A stretch of 14,673 bases of DNA. Origin: Rubrobacteraceae bacterium. GTDB lineage: Bacteria > Actinomycetota > Rubrobacteria > Rubrobacterales > Rubrobacteraceae. This document shows, piece after piece, positions 1 through 7,645 of this stretch. The translations under genes and the position numbers were made by a program. The DNA is taken from positions 1 to 14,673 of the forward strand of contig JARDZQ010000010.1 of NCBI GenBank assembly GCA_029240775.1. Reading direction: 5' to 3'. The first letter of the stretch is position 1; each line of letters starts with the position of its first letter. Under the pieces are notes generated by a model. It ran no database searches. It worked only from the letters and a program-made list of their open reading frames with translations, and had not been told where the DNA came from.

Positions 1-55
1 CATTAACGAAACGCAACGTCCTCGCAATACGAATGTAACGCTCCTCTGCTTGGTG

Positions 56-70
56 TAGTATAGCGGCTCG
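56..70 (+). promoter_or_regulatory. Possible -10 region for a leaderless penicillin-binding protein gene
   Basis: A TAGTAT hexamer at 56-61 lies nine bases before the ATG at 71, and no Shine-Dalgarno sequence precedes that ATG. This arrangement fits leaderless initiation, which is common in actinobacteria. No clear -35 is visible. The overlapping 10-mer TATAGCGGCT (59-68) is the exact reverse complement of AGCCGCTATA at 3343-3352 in the divergent promoter near 3340. This is an inference from a short match. Confidence 0.3.
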
Positions 71-2392
71 ATGGCGCGCACCTACCAGAGACGAGGGAGC
101 ACTGGGTCTCGCCGACGGCCCTCTTCGAAGCAGCCCGTCCGGCTACCGACATCCAAGAAGCCGCGCTTCCCTTACGGCGAACTCAGGGCGAAGATCCTAC
201 GCGTCGCGGGCATCGCCTTCTTGTGCGCCGTCGTTGCGGGTGTCGCCCTTGCTACTGGGGGGTACTTCGGCTTGATCCGGAGCGTCGAGCGGCTGGGCGA
301 GCCGCGGAATCTCGAGACGCACCCGACCTACATCTATTCCGCTCCGCTCGCCGGCAACGAGGGCTCCAGGCGTGTGATCGGGACGATCTTCCACGGCGAG
401 AACCGCAAGACTGCCTCCAGGGAGGAGATGCCCATACACCTCCTCAACGCGCTCGTGGCCAAGGAGGACGAGCGCTTCATGGAGCACAGCGGGGTGGATC
501 TGTGGGGGATCATGCGCGCGCTGTACGTGGACATCCGCGCCGGCGAGACCGTCGAGGGTGCGAGCACCATAACCCAGCAGTACGTCAAGAACGCCTACCT
601 CACCCACGACCAGACGTGGCGCCGCAAGATCAAGGAAGCCCTCATCGCCCTAGAGATAGAGCGCAAGAACGACGACAAGGACGAGATCCTCGCGAAGTAC
701 CTGAACGCCGTGTACTTCGGGAGCAACGCCTACGGGGTCGAGGCCGCCGCGGAGACCTACTTCAACAAGTCCGTCGCGGACCTGAGCGTCGCCGAGTCGG
801 CGGCCCTGATCGGGCTGCTCTGGTCCCCCTCGACGCTCGGGGAGGACAAGGAGGCCGCCAGGTATCAGCGCGACCTCGTACTGGAGAAGATGGCCGAGGC
901 CGGCTACATCAGCCGGCACGACTCCATCGAGGCTATAGAGGAGCCCATGCCGCGCAGGTGGCCGATGGCGCCGATGGTCGAGTCCGGGCTGACCGGGCCG
1001 GCGATCACCCGCGACTTCGCGGAGATGGTGCAGGGAGAGCTGATCGACAGGTATGGGGTGAACACGGTCCTGGGGGGCGGCCTGATCGTCTACACGACCC
1101 TCGACCTCGAGGCGCAGGTGACGGCGCGCGAGATCCTGTACGCCCCGGACGGCTATCTGCCGAGCGAGCAGTCTCCTGACGCGGCGCTCGTCTCTATGCA
1201 GCCGGAGACCGGGCGCGTCACGGCGATGGTAGGCAATAGGGACCCGAAGGCGCAGTTCAACCTGGTGACGCAGGGCCAGCGCCAGCCCGGGAGCTCCTTC
1301 AAGCCCTTCGCCCTCATCGCCGCGCTAGAACAGGGCATAGACCCCAAGACGGAATACGTCTCCGAGAAGAAGGTCTACGAGGTGGACGTCGGGACCGACA
1401 GGCGCGAGCGCTGGAAGGTCAAGAACTACGACGGCATCGAGCGCGGCACCATCAGCCTCGAAGAGGCCCTGTGGTGGTCGGACAACACGGTGTTCACCGA
1501 CCTGGTCATGAACGCCGGCGGCAACGGGCTCGACGGCGGGCCCGCGGCCGTGATAGACGTCGCCAAGAAGCTCGGCATCGAGGCGGACTTCGGCGCGCGT
1601 CCGCACCCCTCGGTCGTCCTCGGCACCCAAGAGGTCTCGCCGCTCGACATGGCCACAGCGTACGCGACGATAGCCAACGGCGGCCGGCTGGTGGAGCCGA
1701 CCATGATCTCCCGGGTCGTCAGCGACGAGGGGAAGGCGGGAGAGGAGGTGCTGTACGAGGCGCCGACCGAGCCTGAGGGGAGGCAGGTCATCGAGCCCGA
1801 GATAGCACACAAGGCGACGGAGATCATGATCGGGGACGTCACCGAGGGCATCGCCGAGGACGCTTCTCTGGGCGAGCGGCCAGTCGCCGGCAAGACGGGT
1901 ACAAGCGAGAACTTCTTCGACGCGTGGTTCCTCGGCTACACCCCGCAGTTGCTGACGGGTATCTGGCTAGGCTACGCCGAAGGCGGCCAGACACTTGAGT
2001 ACGACCTGGAGTACTCCCGAGAGCTGAACGGTCTCGCAGGCGGCATAACCCCGGCCCAGATCTGGAAGACGTACATGGAACAGGTACTCGCCGGGGATCC
2101 AATAAAACAGTTCGAGGGCGTGGAGATACCCACAGAGGAGCGCACCACCCCGGCAGACACGGGACGGCGGGAGACCATCCAGCCAACCACCCCCGGAGGC
2201 ATCCCCGTTGTCGCCCCCAACCCCGCCAGCGAGCGCCTGAGCAGAATGAGCCCCTCCAGCGCCGGTCCTTCGAGCGCGGCGCCATCGAGCGCGGCACCCT
2301 CGACCGCCGCACCTTCCACCGTCAGTCCTTCGAGCGCAGCCCCGTCGAGCGCAAGTCCTTCCAGGAGTGACGGAGGTCGCGGCCTTCGATAG
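71..2392 (+). CDS. Bifunctional class A penicillin-binding protein (PBP1A family)
   Basis: This 773-residue protein polymerises and cross-links peptidoglycan outside the membrane. It has a basic cytoplasmic N-terminus and one membrane segment at about 42-65. A GT51 glycosyltransferase domain follows at about 104-280, with the KEDERF motif (catalytic Glu132) and STITQQ at 165-170. The transpeptidase domain (about 360-640) carries all three expected motifs: SSFK with nucleophile Ser408, SDN at 470-472 and KTGT at 608-611. Both active sites therefore look intact. The C-terminus from about 728 is a low-complexity tail of repeated PSSAA-like pentapeptides, presumably extracellular. The tail's last 71 bases overlap the end of the convergent glycosylase gene. 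The ATG has no ribosome binding site, so translation is probably leaderless. The family assignment is secure. Which paralogue this is cannot be told from sequence alone. Confidence 0.95.
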   Translation: MARTYQRRGSTGSRRRPSSKQPVRLPTSKKPRFPYGELRAKILRVAGIAFLCAVVAGVALATGGYFGLIRSVERLGEPRNLETHPTYIYSAPLAGNEGSRRVIGTIFHGENRKTASREEMPIHLLNALVAKEDERFMEHSGVDLWGIMRALYVDIRAGETVEGASTITQQYVKNAYLTHDQTWRRKIKEALIALEIERKNDDKDEILAKYLNAVYFGSNAYGVEAAAETYFNKSVADLSVAESAALIGLLWSPSTLGEDKEAARYQRDLVLEKMAEAGYISRHDSIEAIEEPMPRRWPMAPMVESGLTGPAITRDFAEMVQGELIDRYGVNTVLGGGLIVYTTLDLEAQVTAREILYAPDGYLPSEQSPDAALVSMQPETGRVTAMVGNRDPKAQFNLVTQGQRQPGSSFKPFALIAALEQGIDPKTEYVSEKKVYEVDVGTDRRERWKVKNYDGIERGTISLEEALWWSDNTVFTDLVMNAGGNGLDGGPAAVIDVAKKLGIEADFGARPHPSVVLGTQEVSPLDMATAYATIANGGRLVEPTMISRVVSDEGKAGEEVLYEAPTEPEGRQVIEPEIAHKATEIMIGDVTEGIAEDASLGERPVAGKTGTSENFFDAWFLGYTPQLLTGIWLGYAEGGQTLEYDLEYSRELNGLAGGITPAQIWKTYMEQVLAGDPIKQFEGVEIPTEERTTPADTGRRETIQPTTPGGIPVVAPNPASERLSRMSPSSAGPSSAAPSSAAPSTAAPSTVSPSSAAPSSASPSRSDGGRGLR
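2252..2374 (+). repeat. 15-bp minisatellite encoding the PSSAA tail
   Basis: Eight imperfect units of 15 bases encode five-residue repeats (PSSAG, PSSAA, PSSAA, PSTAA, PSTVS, PSSAA, PSSAS and a terminal PS). Wobble positions vary between units. The array is in frame for the penicillin-binding protein. Its distal part is also antisense coding sequence for the glycosylase C-terminus. The length of such arrays often differs between strains. Confidence 0.75.
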
Positions 2393-2954
2393 TCTTGGGC
2401 CGCACGGAGACATTCTGGTCTCCAAGCGCCAGGTAGCGCCAGGGTAGTTCCGTACCGCGCGTGATCCCTACGCGGGTGGTGGCCACGATATCCGGCGGCG
2501 GCTCGCCTCGTGAGATCATCAGGTCGCCATGCGTGAGATCCTGGCCGTCGTGCGAGAGGTCTATACCAAAAGCCTGGGTGAGCCTCCCGGGTCCGTTGCA
2601 CAGGCCCGACTCCCTGCCGCGGCGCAGCGCCATGATGTCGCGCCCCTCTAACGGCCGCAGTGCCCGGATGAGGACGGCGCTCCCGACACCGTCCCCTTCG
2701 CAGACGACGTTGAGCAATCGATGTACCCCGTAGGAGAGGTAGACGTAGGCGAGTCCCGGCCCGCCGAACATGGTGCGGTTGCGCATGGTCGGGCCTCTGT
2801 AGGCGTGGCACGCGGGGTCCTCGGGCCGGTAGGCCTCTGTCTCCACGATGGCGCCGGACACGAGCCCTTCGGGAGTCCTGTGGGAGAGGACGCATCCAAG
2901 GAGGTCCACCGCGACCTCTCGGGGGTCCCGGTCGTAGAAGGCGGTGCCTAGAAT
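2322..2954 (-). CDS. 3-methyladenine DNA glycosylase (AAG/MPG family)
   Basis: This base-excision repair enzyme removes alkylated purines from DNA. Family hallmarks are visible: VETEAY with the catalytic Glu, MFGGPGLAYVY, LLNVVC, AVLIRALRPLEG and CNGPGRLTQAFGID. The first canonical start is a GTG at 2909. However, the conserved N-terminal segment AFYDRDPREVAVDLLG lies mostly upstream of that GTG, in frame and without a stop. No ATG, GTG or TTG occurs upstream in that frame where I read it. I therefore extend the gene to an ATT at 2954, which overlaps the TAG of the upstream gene (2948-2950) and would allow translational coupling. That start is inference; a frameshift is the alternative. The last residues, after the family-conserved end near VSVRPK, run antisense into the penicillin-binding protein's repeat array and look like added low-complexity sequence. 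Confidence 0.85.
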   Translation of the reverse strand: MLGTAFYDRDPREVAVDLLGCVLSHRTPEGLVSGAIVETEAYRPEDPACHAYRGPTMRNRTMFGGPGLAYVYLSYGVHRLLNVVCEGDGVGSAVLIRALRPLEGRDIMALRRGRESGLCNGPGRLTQAFGIDLSHDGQDLTHGDLMISRGEPPPDIVATTRVGITRGTELPWRYLALGDQNVSVRPKTIEGRDLRHSWKDLRSTGLRSKD

Positions 2955-3307
2955 ATCCTCGGGGACTCCGGCTCTCCGGTGAGGTCCGTGATGCGGCGGG
3001 AGAGCTCGTCGAGGTCCAGGCCGGCCTCCGAGCGGATCGAGGACTTCAGCAGCGGCCTGACCTGACCTATCTGCATCTGCAACTCCCTGAGCAACTCGAT
3101 CGTCCCGCTCTCGGGACCGACCATGTCCCGCAGGATGGTGCCCTCCGTCCGGCCCGCCGTCAGCGGATCCGAAATACCTTCGACGTAGACGAGCGTGCGG
3201 CGACCGGGCCCGCGATCCTCCTCGATGGGGACCAGGGCTACGATCCTGTCTGCCCTTACGTACTTGCCAAAACCCAGGGGAACGATGCGATCAGGCACAA
3301 TCTTCAT
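2948..3307 (-). CDS. Small RemA/DUF370-like protein
   Basis: This 119-residue protein resembles the RemA (DUF370) family of small regulatory DNA-binding proteins. The match is in the first 60 residues: LGFGKYVRADRIVALV corresponds to the family's GFGNxxxANRIIAIV, and GRRTLVYVEG to its GRRTRAVVxxDS segment. The C-terminal half (about 65-119) has no counterpart in RemA that I recognise and looks helical and charged. The ATG sits about eight bases after the predicted transcription start of the divergent promoter, with no clear ribosome binding site. Its stop codon overlaps the proposed start of the glycosylase gene, so the two are probably cotranscribed. Function is unproven. The family assignment rests on motif similarity by eye. 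Confidence 0.6.
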   Translation of the reverse strand: MKIVPDRIVPLGFGKYVRADRIVALVPIEEDRGPGRRTLVYVEGISDPLTAGRTEGTILRDMVGPESGTIELLRELQMQIGQVRPLLKSSIRSEAGLDLDELSRRITDLTGEPESPRIF

Positions 3308-3310
3308 AGT

Positions 3311-3365
3311 ACACGTACTTTAACATAGCGGCTCCCCTGCGAAGCCGCTATATTCACGTACGTGA
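3311..3365. promoter_or_regulatory. Symmetric divergent promoter with 23-bp inverted repeat
   Basis: Arms 3311-3333 and 3343-3365 form an imperfect inverted repeat that matches at 19 of 23 positions by my count. Each arm begins AGCCGCTAT and ends GTACGTG, and the spacer is 9 bases. Each arm contains a -10-like hexamer: TATATT at 3349-3354 for the rightward gene and TATGTT at 3327-3322 for the leftward gene. In both directions a TAGCGG hexamer lies exactly 17 bases upstream of the -10, inside the opposite arm. The rightward GTG start at 3362 is seven bases after its -10, so that transcript is probably leaderless. Confidence 0.6.
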
Positions 3366-3904
3366 GAGCTCAGAGGCTGGTCGGGGACAGGGTCGAGCTG
3401 CGGCGCCACGCGCCTGAGAACTACCGGCTCTACGGCGAGTGGTACGGGGACCCGGAGATCTGGCACCTCACGAGTTGGACCCCAGCACCCCTGAGCCCGT
3501 CCTCGGTAAAACGGCTCTTCAAAGACAGGGAGCACTCCCCGACTGACGACTCCTTCGCCATACACATAAGAGGCGATAAGGACCCGATTGGCATCATCAG
3601 CCTGATGAACATCAGCGAGGCGAACGCCTCGGCGGAGCTCTCCATCATCGTTGGCCATCCGGAGGATCGGCATCACGGCTACGGGGCGGAGGCCATCGCC
3701 GTGCTCCTCGACTACGCCTTCGGAGAGCGCGGTCTGAACCGCGTCGGCCTGAGCGTCTTCGAGTTCAACGAAGACGCCATCGCCGCCTACGCCAAGCTGG
3801 GGTTTCAAGAAGAAGGACGCCTGCGCAGGGCGCTCAGGCGCGACGACGCCTTCCACGACGCCATCCTGATGAGCGTACTCAGAGAGGAGTGGGCGGTTTC
3901 TTAG
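3362..3904 (+). CDS. GNAT family N-acetyltransferase (RimJ/RimL type)
   Basis: This 180-residue protein has the Acetyltransf_3 layout: an N-terminal VELRRHAPENY strand-helix, then the acetyl-CoA pyrophosphate loop RHHGYGAEAI at about 101-110 (R/QxxGxG/A). The C-terminal NRVGLSVFEFNEDAIAAYAKLGF motif, in which the Asn and Tyr are typical, completes the fold. The likely reaction is acetyl transfer from acetyl-CoA to an amine, such as a protein N-terminus or a small molecule. The substrate cannot be read from sequence. The GTG start directly follows the -10 of the divergent promoter, and there is no ribosome binding site. The gene stands alone on the plus strand, between the RemA-like gene and pheT. 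Confidence 0.88.
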   Translation: MRAQRLVGDRVELRRHAPENYRLYGEWYGDPEIWHLTSWTPAPLSPSSVKRLFKDREHSPTDDSFAIHIRGDKDPIGIISLMNISEANASAELSIIVGHPEDRHHGYGAEAIAVLLDYAFGERGLNRVGLSVFEFNEDAIAAYAKLGFQEEGRLRRALRRDDAFHDAILMSVLREEWAVS

Positions 3905-3962
3905 TTAGCTCACTTTACAGTGAGGATGAACCTCCGGAGTCGAGGACCGGAACCCCTCGCCT

Positions 3963-3983
3963 AAAAACCCCGAAGCCTTCGAG
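3963..3983 (-). terminator. Rho-independent terminator after pheT
   Basis: On the minus strand, CTCGAA (3983-3978), loop GGC and TTCGGG (3974-3969) form a six-pair stem, counting one G-U pair. It is followed by GTTTTT (3968-3963). The site lies about 45 bases after the pheT stop and is correctly oriented to end the infC-to-pheT transcript. The stem is short, so its strength is uncertain. Confidence 0.55.
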
Positions 3984-4028
3984 CCTTGTATCGCGAAGGG
4001 CGCAAACCGCTCTAGCCTCAGATATGAC

Positions 4029-6482
4029 CTAGCTCCTGACCGTGGCGCCGAACTCCTCCCCCAACCGGGCCGCGATGCGTCCGATCTCGGCGTCTACCCC
4101 CTCGTCGGTCAGCGTCTCCTGCGCCTGGAAGGTGAAGCTCAGAGCGACGCTCTTGTGGCCTTCGGGCACTTGCGGACCCTCGTAGACGTCGAAGATGCGA
4201 ATCTCAGCGAGTATAGGACTCCCCAGCCCCTCGATGGTGTCTAGCATGTCGCCGATCGGCACCTGGGACGACACCACGACCGCCAGGTCCCGGTTCACGG
4301 CGGGCACGTTCACGAAAGGTTCGAAGCGCGGCTCGGGGTCTGGCTCGCAGGCGCCGAGATTCAGCTCGAAGGCCGCCACAGGCCAGCCGTCCAGCTCGAA
4401 CCTCCCGGCGACCTCGGGGTGCAGCTCTCCCACCCATCCCACCTCAGCTTCGCCGACCCGCACCACCGCGGAGCGGCCAGGGTGCAAGAACGGTCTCTCC
4501 GACGGCTCGAACCGTGCGCCGGGGACAAGGCGCTCGACGATGCCTTTCGCCTCGAAGAAACCGGCCCGGAAGCTCGGGGTGTTCCAGCCCGCCGGACGCA
4601 CGGTGCCGGCCAGGACCAGACCTACCCTTGGGATCTCCCGCACACCCATCAGGGAATACTCGTCCGGCCCCGCATCAGGGCCGGGCCGGTCGGTCTCGCC
4701 CGCGATCCGAAACCGGATCGCGGCCCCGCGCACTCCTTCGGGCGGAGGGTGCGGCTCGAATGTGTTCCCCACCTCGAACAACCCAGCGCCCCGCGCCCCG
4801 AACGAGCGGTTACGGGCCACGGCATCGAGCAGGCCGGGCAAGATGGAAGTTCGGAGGTACTTGCCCTCGGCGCTCAAGGGGTTCTGGACGCGGACGGCGC
4901 TGTCCTCGCCAGCACCGAGGACTTCAAGCCAGCGATCCGGACCGAACGGGTACGTAAGCGCCTCCGCGAAGCCGACGTCAGCGAGCACGTGCCTGAGCCG
5001 GCGGAGCCTCTGCTGGGAAGGCGTGAGGCCGCCTGGTTGCGAGATCTCCGGCAGCATCTCGGGCACCTTCTCCAGCCCCATCAGGCGCCCGACCTCTTCG
5101 ATCAGGTCGGCCTCCCGCCGCAGATCCCTGCGGAAGGTTGGCACCGTCGTGGAGAGGCGCCCGTTCTCCTTCTCGATGCTCAGGCCGAGCCGCGTTAGCC
5201 GCGCCGCAGCCTCCTCCGAGTCTACCGGTATGCCGAGCAGAAGCTCCGCGCGCTCGACGCGCAGCGGCACCCGCCAAGGCCTGACGGGCTCGGGATAATG
5301 GCTCAGGGTATCCTCGGCGACAAGCCCGCCGCAGACGGAGGCAATCAGTGCCGTCACCCGGTCCATCGCGTAGCCGACCATGTTGGGGTCGAGTCCGCGC
5401 TCGAAGCGGCCCGAGGCGTCGGTGCGAAGCCCGAGCCTCTGAGACGTCTGCATGATGTTGGTGCCGTCGAAGGTGGCGACCTCGACTAGCACGTCGGTGG
5501 TCTCGTCCCCCACCTCCGCGTCCTCGGCGCCCATAACGCCGGCGATCACCAAGCCCTTCTCCTCGTCGGCTATGAGGAGAACCTCCTCGTCGAGGGCACG
5601 GGTCGAGCCGTCGAGGAGCGTGATCCTCTCCCCCTCCCTTGCCCTGCGCACCACGATGCCTTCGCGCACCTTCTCTGCGTCGAATGCGTGGATCGGCTGT
5701 CCGGTCTCAAGCATGACGTAGTTGGTCGCGTCCACGACGGCGTTTATGGGACGCATCCCGGACGCGTAGAGGCGCTGGCGCATCCACAGTGGTGCCCGGC
5801 TCCCCGGGGCGACGCCGGAGACCCGCCGCAGGTCGTAGCGCGGGCACAGGTCTTCGGCCTCGACACGCAGCCCGTAGGCCCCCGTTGGCTCACCGCCACT
5901 TCCCGGAGAAGTCTCCGGGATGCGGTGGTCCGTTCCCAGCACGGCTGCCAGCTCGCGGGATACACCGATCATGCCCCAAAGGTCCGGGCGGTTGGGGAAG
6001 ACGTCTATCTCCAGCACCGTCTCACTGACCGGAAAGTAGTCGGCCACGGGTCTACCGACCTCGAAGGAGTCGTCGAGGAGCAGAATGCCGCCGTGGTCCG
6101 ACGAGATCCCGAGCTCCCGCTCGCTCATCATCATCCCGTAGGACTCCAGGCCCCGCAGCTTCGCCTTCCCCAGTTTCGTCCCGTCGGCCATGACGCTACC
6201 CGGCAACACCACCGGCACCTTCGCGCCCGGGTAAGGGTTCGGCGCCCCGGCCACGATCTGGACCTCACGTCCCCCGAGATCCACGCGCGCGACAAAGAGT
6301 CTGTCGGCGTTCGGGTGCGGCCCGAACTCCCGAACCTCGCCCACCACGACCTCGCCTTCGCGAATCCCGAGCCGCGAGACGCCGTCCACCTCCTGCACGC
6401 GCAAAGAGATGAGCTCGACCAGCTCATCGGCCGAGAGGTCGAAGTCCACGTACTCGCGAAGCCAGCTTAACGGAACGCGCAA
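4029..6482 (-). CDS. pheT: Phenylalanine--tRNA ligase beta subunit
   Basis: This is the beta chain of the alpha2-beta2 synthetase that charges tRNA-Phe in the cytoplasm. From the TTG at 6482 the protein has 817 residues, close to the family's usual 800. Its order is a B1 start (RVPLSWLREYVDF), an EMAP-like tRNA-binding domain at about 44-150 (NADRL and GxKLGKAKLRG segments), the B3/B4 editing domain at about 205-375 (INAVVDATNYVMLETGQPIHAFD), and B5 at about 400-465 (PTFRRDLRREADLIEEVGRL). A C-terminal ferredoxin-fold anticodon-binding domain occupies about 725-817. I prefer TTG 6482 because it gives the family N-terminus and has AAAGG seven bases upstream. A GTG at 6530 would add 16 residues but has no ribosome binding site. 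The gene follows pheS after an unusually long 125-base spacer. Confidence 0.96.
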   Translation of the reverse strand: MRVPLSWLREYVDFDLSADELVELISLRVQEVDGVSRLGIREGEVVVGEVREFGPHPNADRLFVARVDLGGREVQIVAGAPNPYPGAKVPVVLPGSVMADGTKLGKAKLRGLESYGMMMSERELGISSDHGGILLLDDSFEVGRPVADYFPVSETVLEIDVFPNRPDLWGMIGVSRELAAVLGTDHRIPETSPGSGGEPTGAYGLRVEAEDLCPRYDLRRVSGVAPGSRAPLWMRQRLYASGMRPINAVVDATNYVMLETGQPIHAFDAEKVREGIVVRRAREGERITLLDGSTRALDEEVLLIADEEKGLVIAGVMGAEDAEVGDETTDVLVEVATFDGTNIMQTSQRLGLRTDASGRFERGLDPNMVGYAMDRVTALIASVCGGLVAEDTLSHYPEPVRPWRVPLRVERAELLLGIPVDSEEAAARLTRLGLSIEKENGRLSTTVPTFRRDLRREADLIEEVGRLMGLEKVPEMLPEISQPGGLTPSQQRLRRLRHVLADVGFAEALTYPFGPDRWLEVLGAGEDSAVRVQNPLSAEGKYLRTSILPGLLDAVARNRSFGARGAGLFEVGNTFEPHPPPEGVRGAAIRFRIAGETDRPGPDAGPDEYSLMGVREIPRVGLVLAGTVRPAGWNTPSFRAGFFEAKGIVERLVPGARFEPSERPFLHPGRSAVVRVGEAEVGWVGELHPEVAGRFELDGWPVAAFELNLGACEPDPEPRFEPFVNVPAVNRDLAVVVSSQVPIGDMLDTIEGLGSPILAEIRIFDVYEGPQVPEGHKSVALSFTFQAQETLTDEGVDAEIGRIAARLGEEFGATVRS

Positions 6483-6518
6483 GATCCTACCTTTCCAGGG
6501 ACGTCGCCCGAACCCGTC

Positions 6519-6543
6519 GTAGAGTTGCACGCAACGTATCTAC
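6519..6543 (-). promoter_or_regulatory. Hairpin in the pheS-pheT spacer
   Basis: On the minus strand, GTAGA and GTTG pair with CAAC and TCTAC around a CGTG loop, with a three-base TAC bulge on one side. This makes nine base pairs upstream of the preferred pheT start. The 5' side of the stem is one copy of the GTAGANACGTTRC repeat described for this spacer. A regulatory role is only inferred. Confidence 0.35.
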
Positions 6544-6592
6544 GAGCAACGTCTCTACAACCGGCAAACATTTGTACGTGTAACGTCTCTAC
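6531..6592 (-). repeat. Three direct repeats in the pheS-pheT spacer
   Basis: Three copies of a 13-base word occur at 6531-6543, 6546-6558 and 6580-6592. On the minus strand they read GTAGATACGTTGC, GTAGAGACGTTGC and GTAGAGACGTTAC. The first two start 15 bases apart and the third starts 34 bases further on. They occupy about half of the spacer and are not explained by any coding sequence. Confidence 0.65.
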
Positions 6593-6607
6593 ACTCATGC
6601 AGCGCCT

Positions 6608-7636
6608 CTAAAATTGCCGCAAGAACCGGAGATCGCCCTCGAAGAAGAGCCGCAGGTCTGGGATTCCGTACTTGACCATCGCCATGCGGTCCGGGCCCAT
6701 CCCGAAAGCGAAGCCGGTGTACTCCTCCGGATCGTAGCCAACCTCTTCGAGCACCGCCGGGTCCACCATCCCCGCCCCGAGCATCTCGAGCCAGCCAGCC
6801 CCCTTGCACAGCGTGCAGTTGGGGTCGTTCCCGCCACAGACGAAGCAGCTGAGGTCCATCTCCACGCTCGGCTCGGTGAACTGGAAGTAGCCCGGCCTGA
6901 GCCTGACCTTCAATTCCTCCCCGAACACGTGGCGCGCCATCGCCGCTAAAGTGCCTTTCAGGTGCCCGAGAGTTAGGCCCCTGTCAACCGCGAGGCCCTC
7001 GATCTGGTGGAACATTGGGGTGTGGGTCGGGTCGGAGTCGCGCCGGTAGGTCCTGCCGGGACAGACCACGTAGACCGGCGGCTCTTGCGCGAGCATCGTG
7101 CGGATCTGGACGGGCGAGGTGTGCGTCCGCAAGACCAGCCCCTCGTCCAGAAAGAAGGTGTCGTGCTCGCTGCGGGCCGGGTGCTCTGGCGGGATGTTGA
7201 GCGCCGTGAAGTTGTAGTAGTCGGTCTCGACCTCGGGCCCCTCGGCCACCCGGTAGCCCAGGCCCACGAAGAAGTCCACCACATCGTCTATGACCCGCAT
7301 CGACGGGTGCAGGTGCCCCTTCGGGAAAGGCACGCCGGGGAGCGTAACGTCCACGGCCTCCGTCCGGAGGCGGGCCTCCCGCTCCCCGGCGGCTAGCTCG
7401 TTCGTCCGCGCCCTCAAGGCTTCCTCTATCTCGCGCGAGGCGAGGTTCGCGGCCCGCCCGACCTCCTTGCGGTCCTCCGGGGACAAAGAGCCGATGGACT
7501 TCTTGATCTCGGTGATCTCCGCCGATCGTCCGAGGAAGCGTACCCGCACGTCTTCGAGGGCTGCAGTGGAGCCGGCGGCAGCGACGGCGGAGAGGGCCCC
7601 CGACTTCAGCTCTTCTATACGCTGGATTACCGCCAT
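6608..7636 (-). CDS. pheS: Phenylalanine--tRNA ligase alpha subunit
   Basis: This 342-residue protein is the catalytic chain of phenylalanyl-tRNA synthetase (class II). It has an N-terminal helical coiled-coil arm at about 1-95, which contacts tRNA, and then the catalytic core. Motif 2 is visible as GRTYRRDSDPTHTPMFHQIEG at about 194-214, and motif 3 as GFAFGMGPDRMAMVKYGIPDLR at about 308-329. Four cysteines at 264, 267, 274 and 277 (CxxC-x6-CxxC) form a zinc-ribbon-like insertion seen in some bacterial PheS proteins. The ATG at 7636 lies nine bases after the stop of the methyltransferase gene, so the two are in one operon. Confidence 0.97.
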   Translation of the reverse strand: MAVIQRIEELKSGALSAVAAAGSTAALEDVRVRFLGRSAEITEIKKSIGSLSPEDRKEVGRAANLASREIEEALRARTNELAAGEREARLRTEAVDVTLPGVPFPKGHLHPSMRVIDDVVDFFVGLGYRVAEGPEVETDYYNFTALNIPPEHPARSEHDTFFLDEGLVLRTHTSPVQIRTMLAQEPPVYVVCPGRTYRRDSDPTHTPMFHQIEGLAVDRGLTLGHLKGTLAAMARHVFGEELKVRLRPGYFQFTEPSVEMDLSCFVCGGNDPNCTLCKGAGWLEMLGAGMVDPAVLEEVGYDPEEYTGFAFGMGPDRMAMVKYGIPDLRLFFEGDLRFLRQF

Positions 7637-7645
7637 ACAGGGCGC

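Noticed and set aside
1..58. A possible divergent gene leaving the left edge (in-frame ATT, TTG and ATG candidates with GAGGAG upstream on the minus strand).
   Set aside because: Fewer than 20 codons are visible and there is no family signature, so no gene can be supported.
1972..2895. A minus-strand frame with pentapeptide-like LEGAA/LDGAA repeats.
   Set aside because: The repeats are the complement of the PSSAA minisatellite. The frame has no family match elsewhere and competes with the glycosylase frame.
3909..3924. Hairpin CTCACT-TTAC-AGTGAG after the acetyltransferase gene.
   Set aside because: The stem is only six pairs with no T-tract following, so it is not convincing as a terminator.
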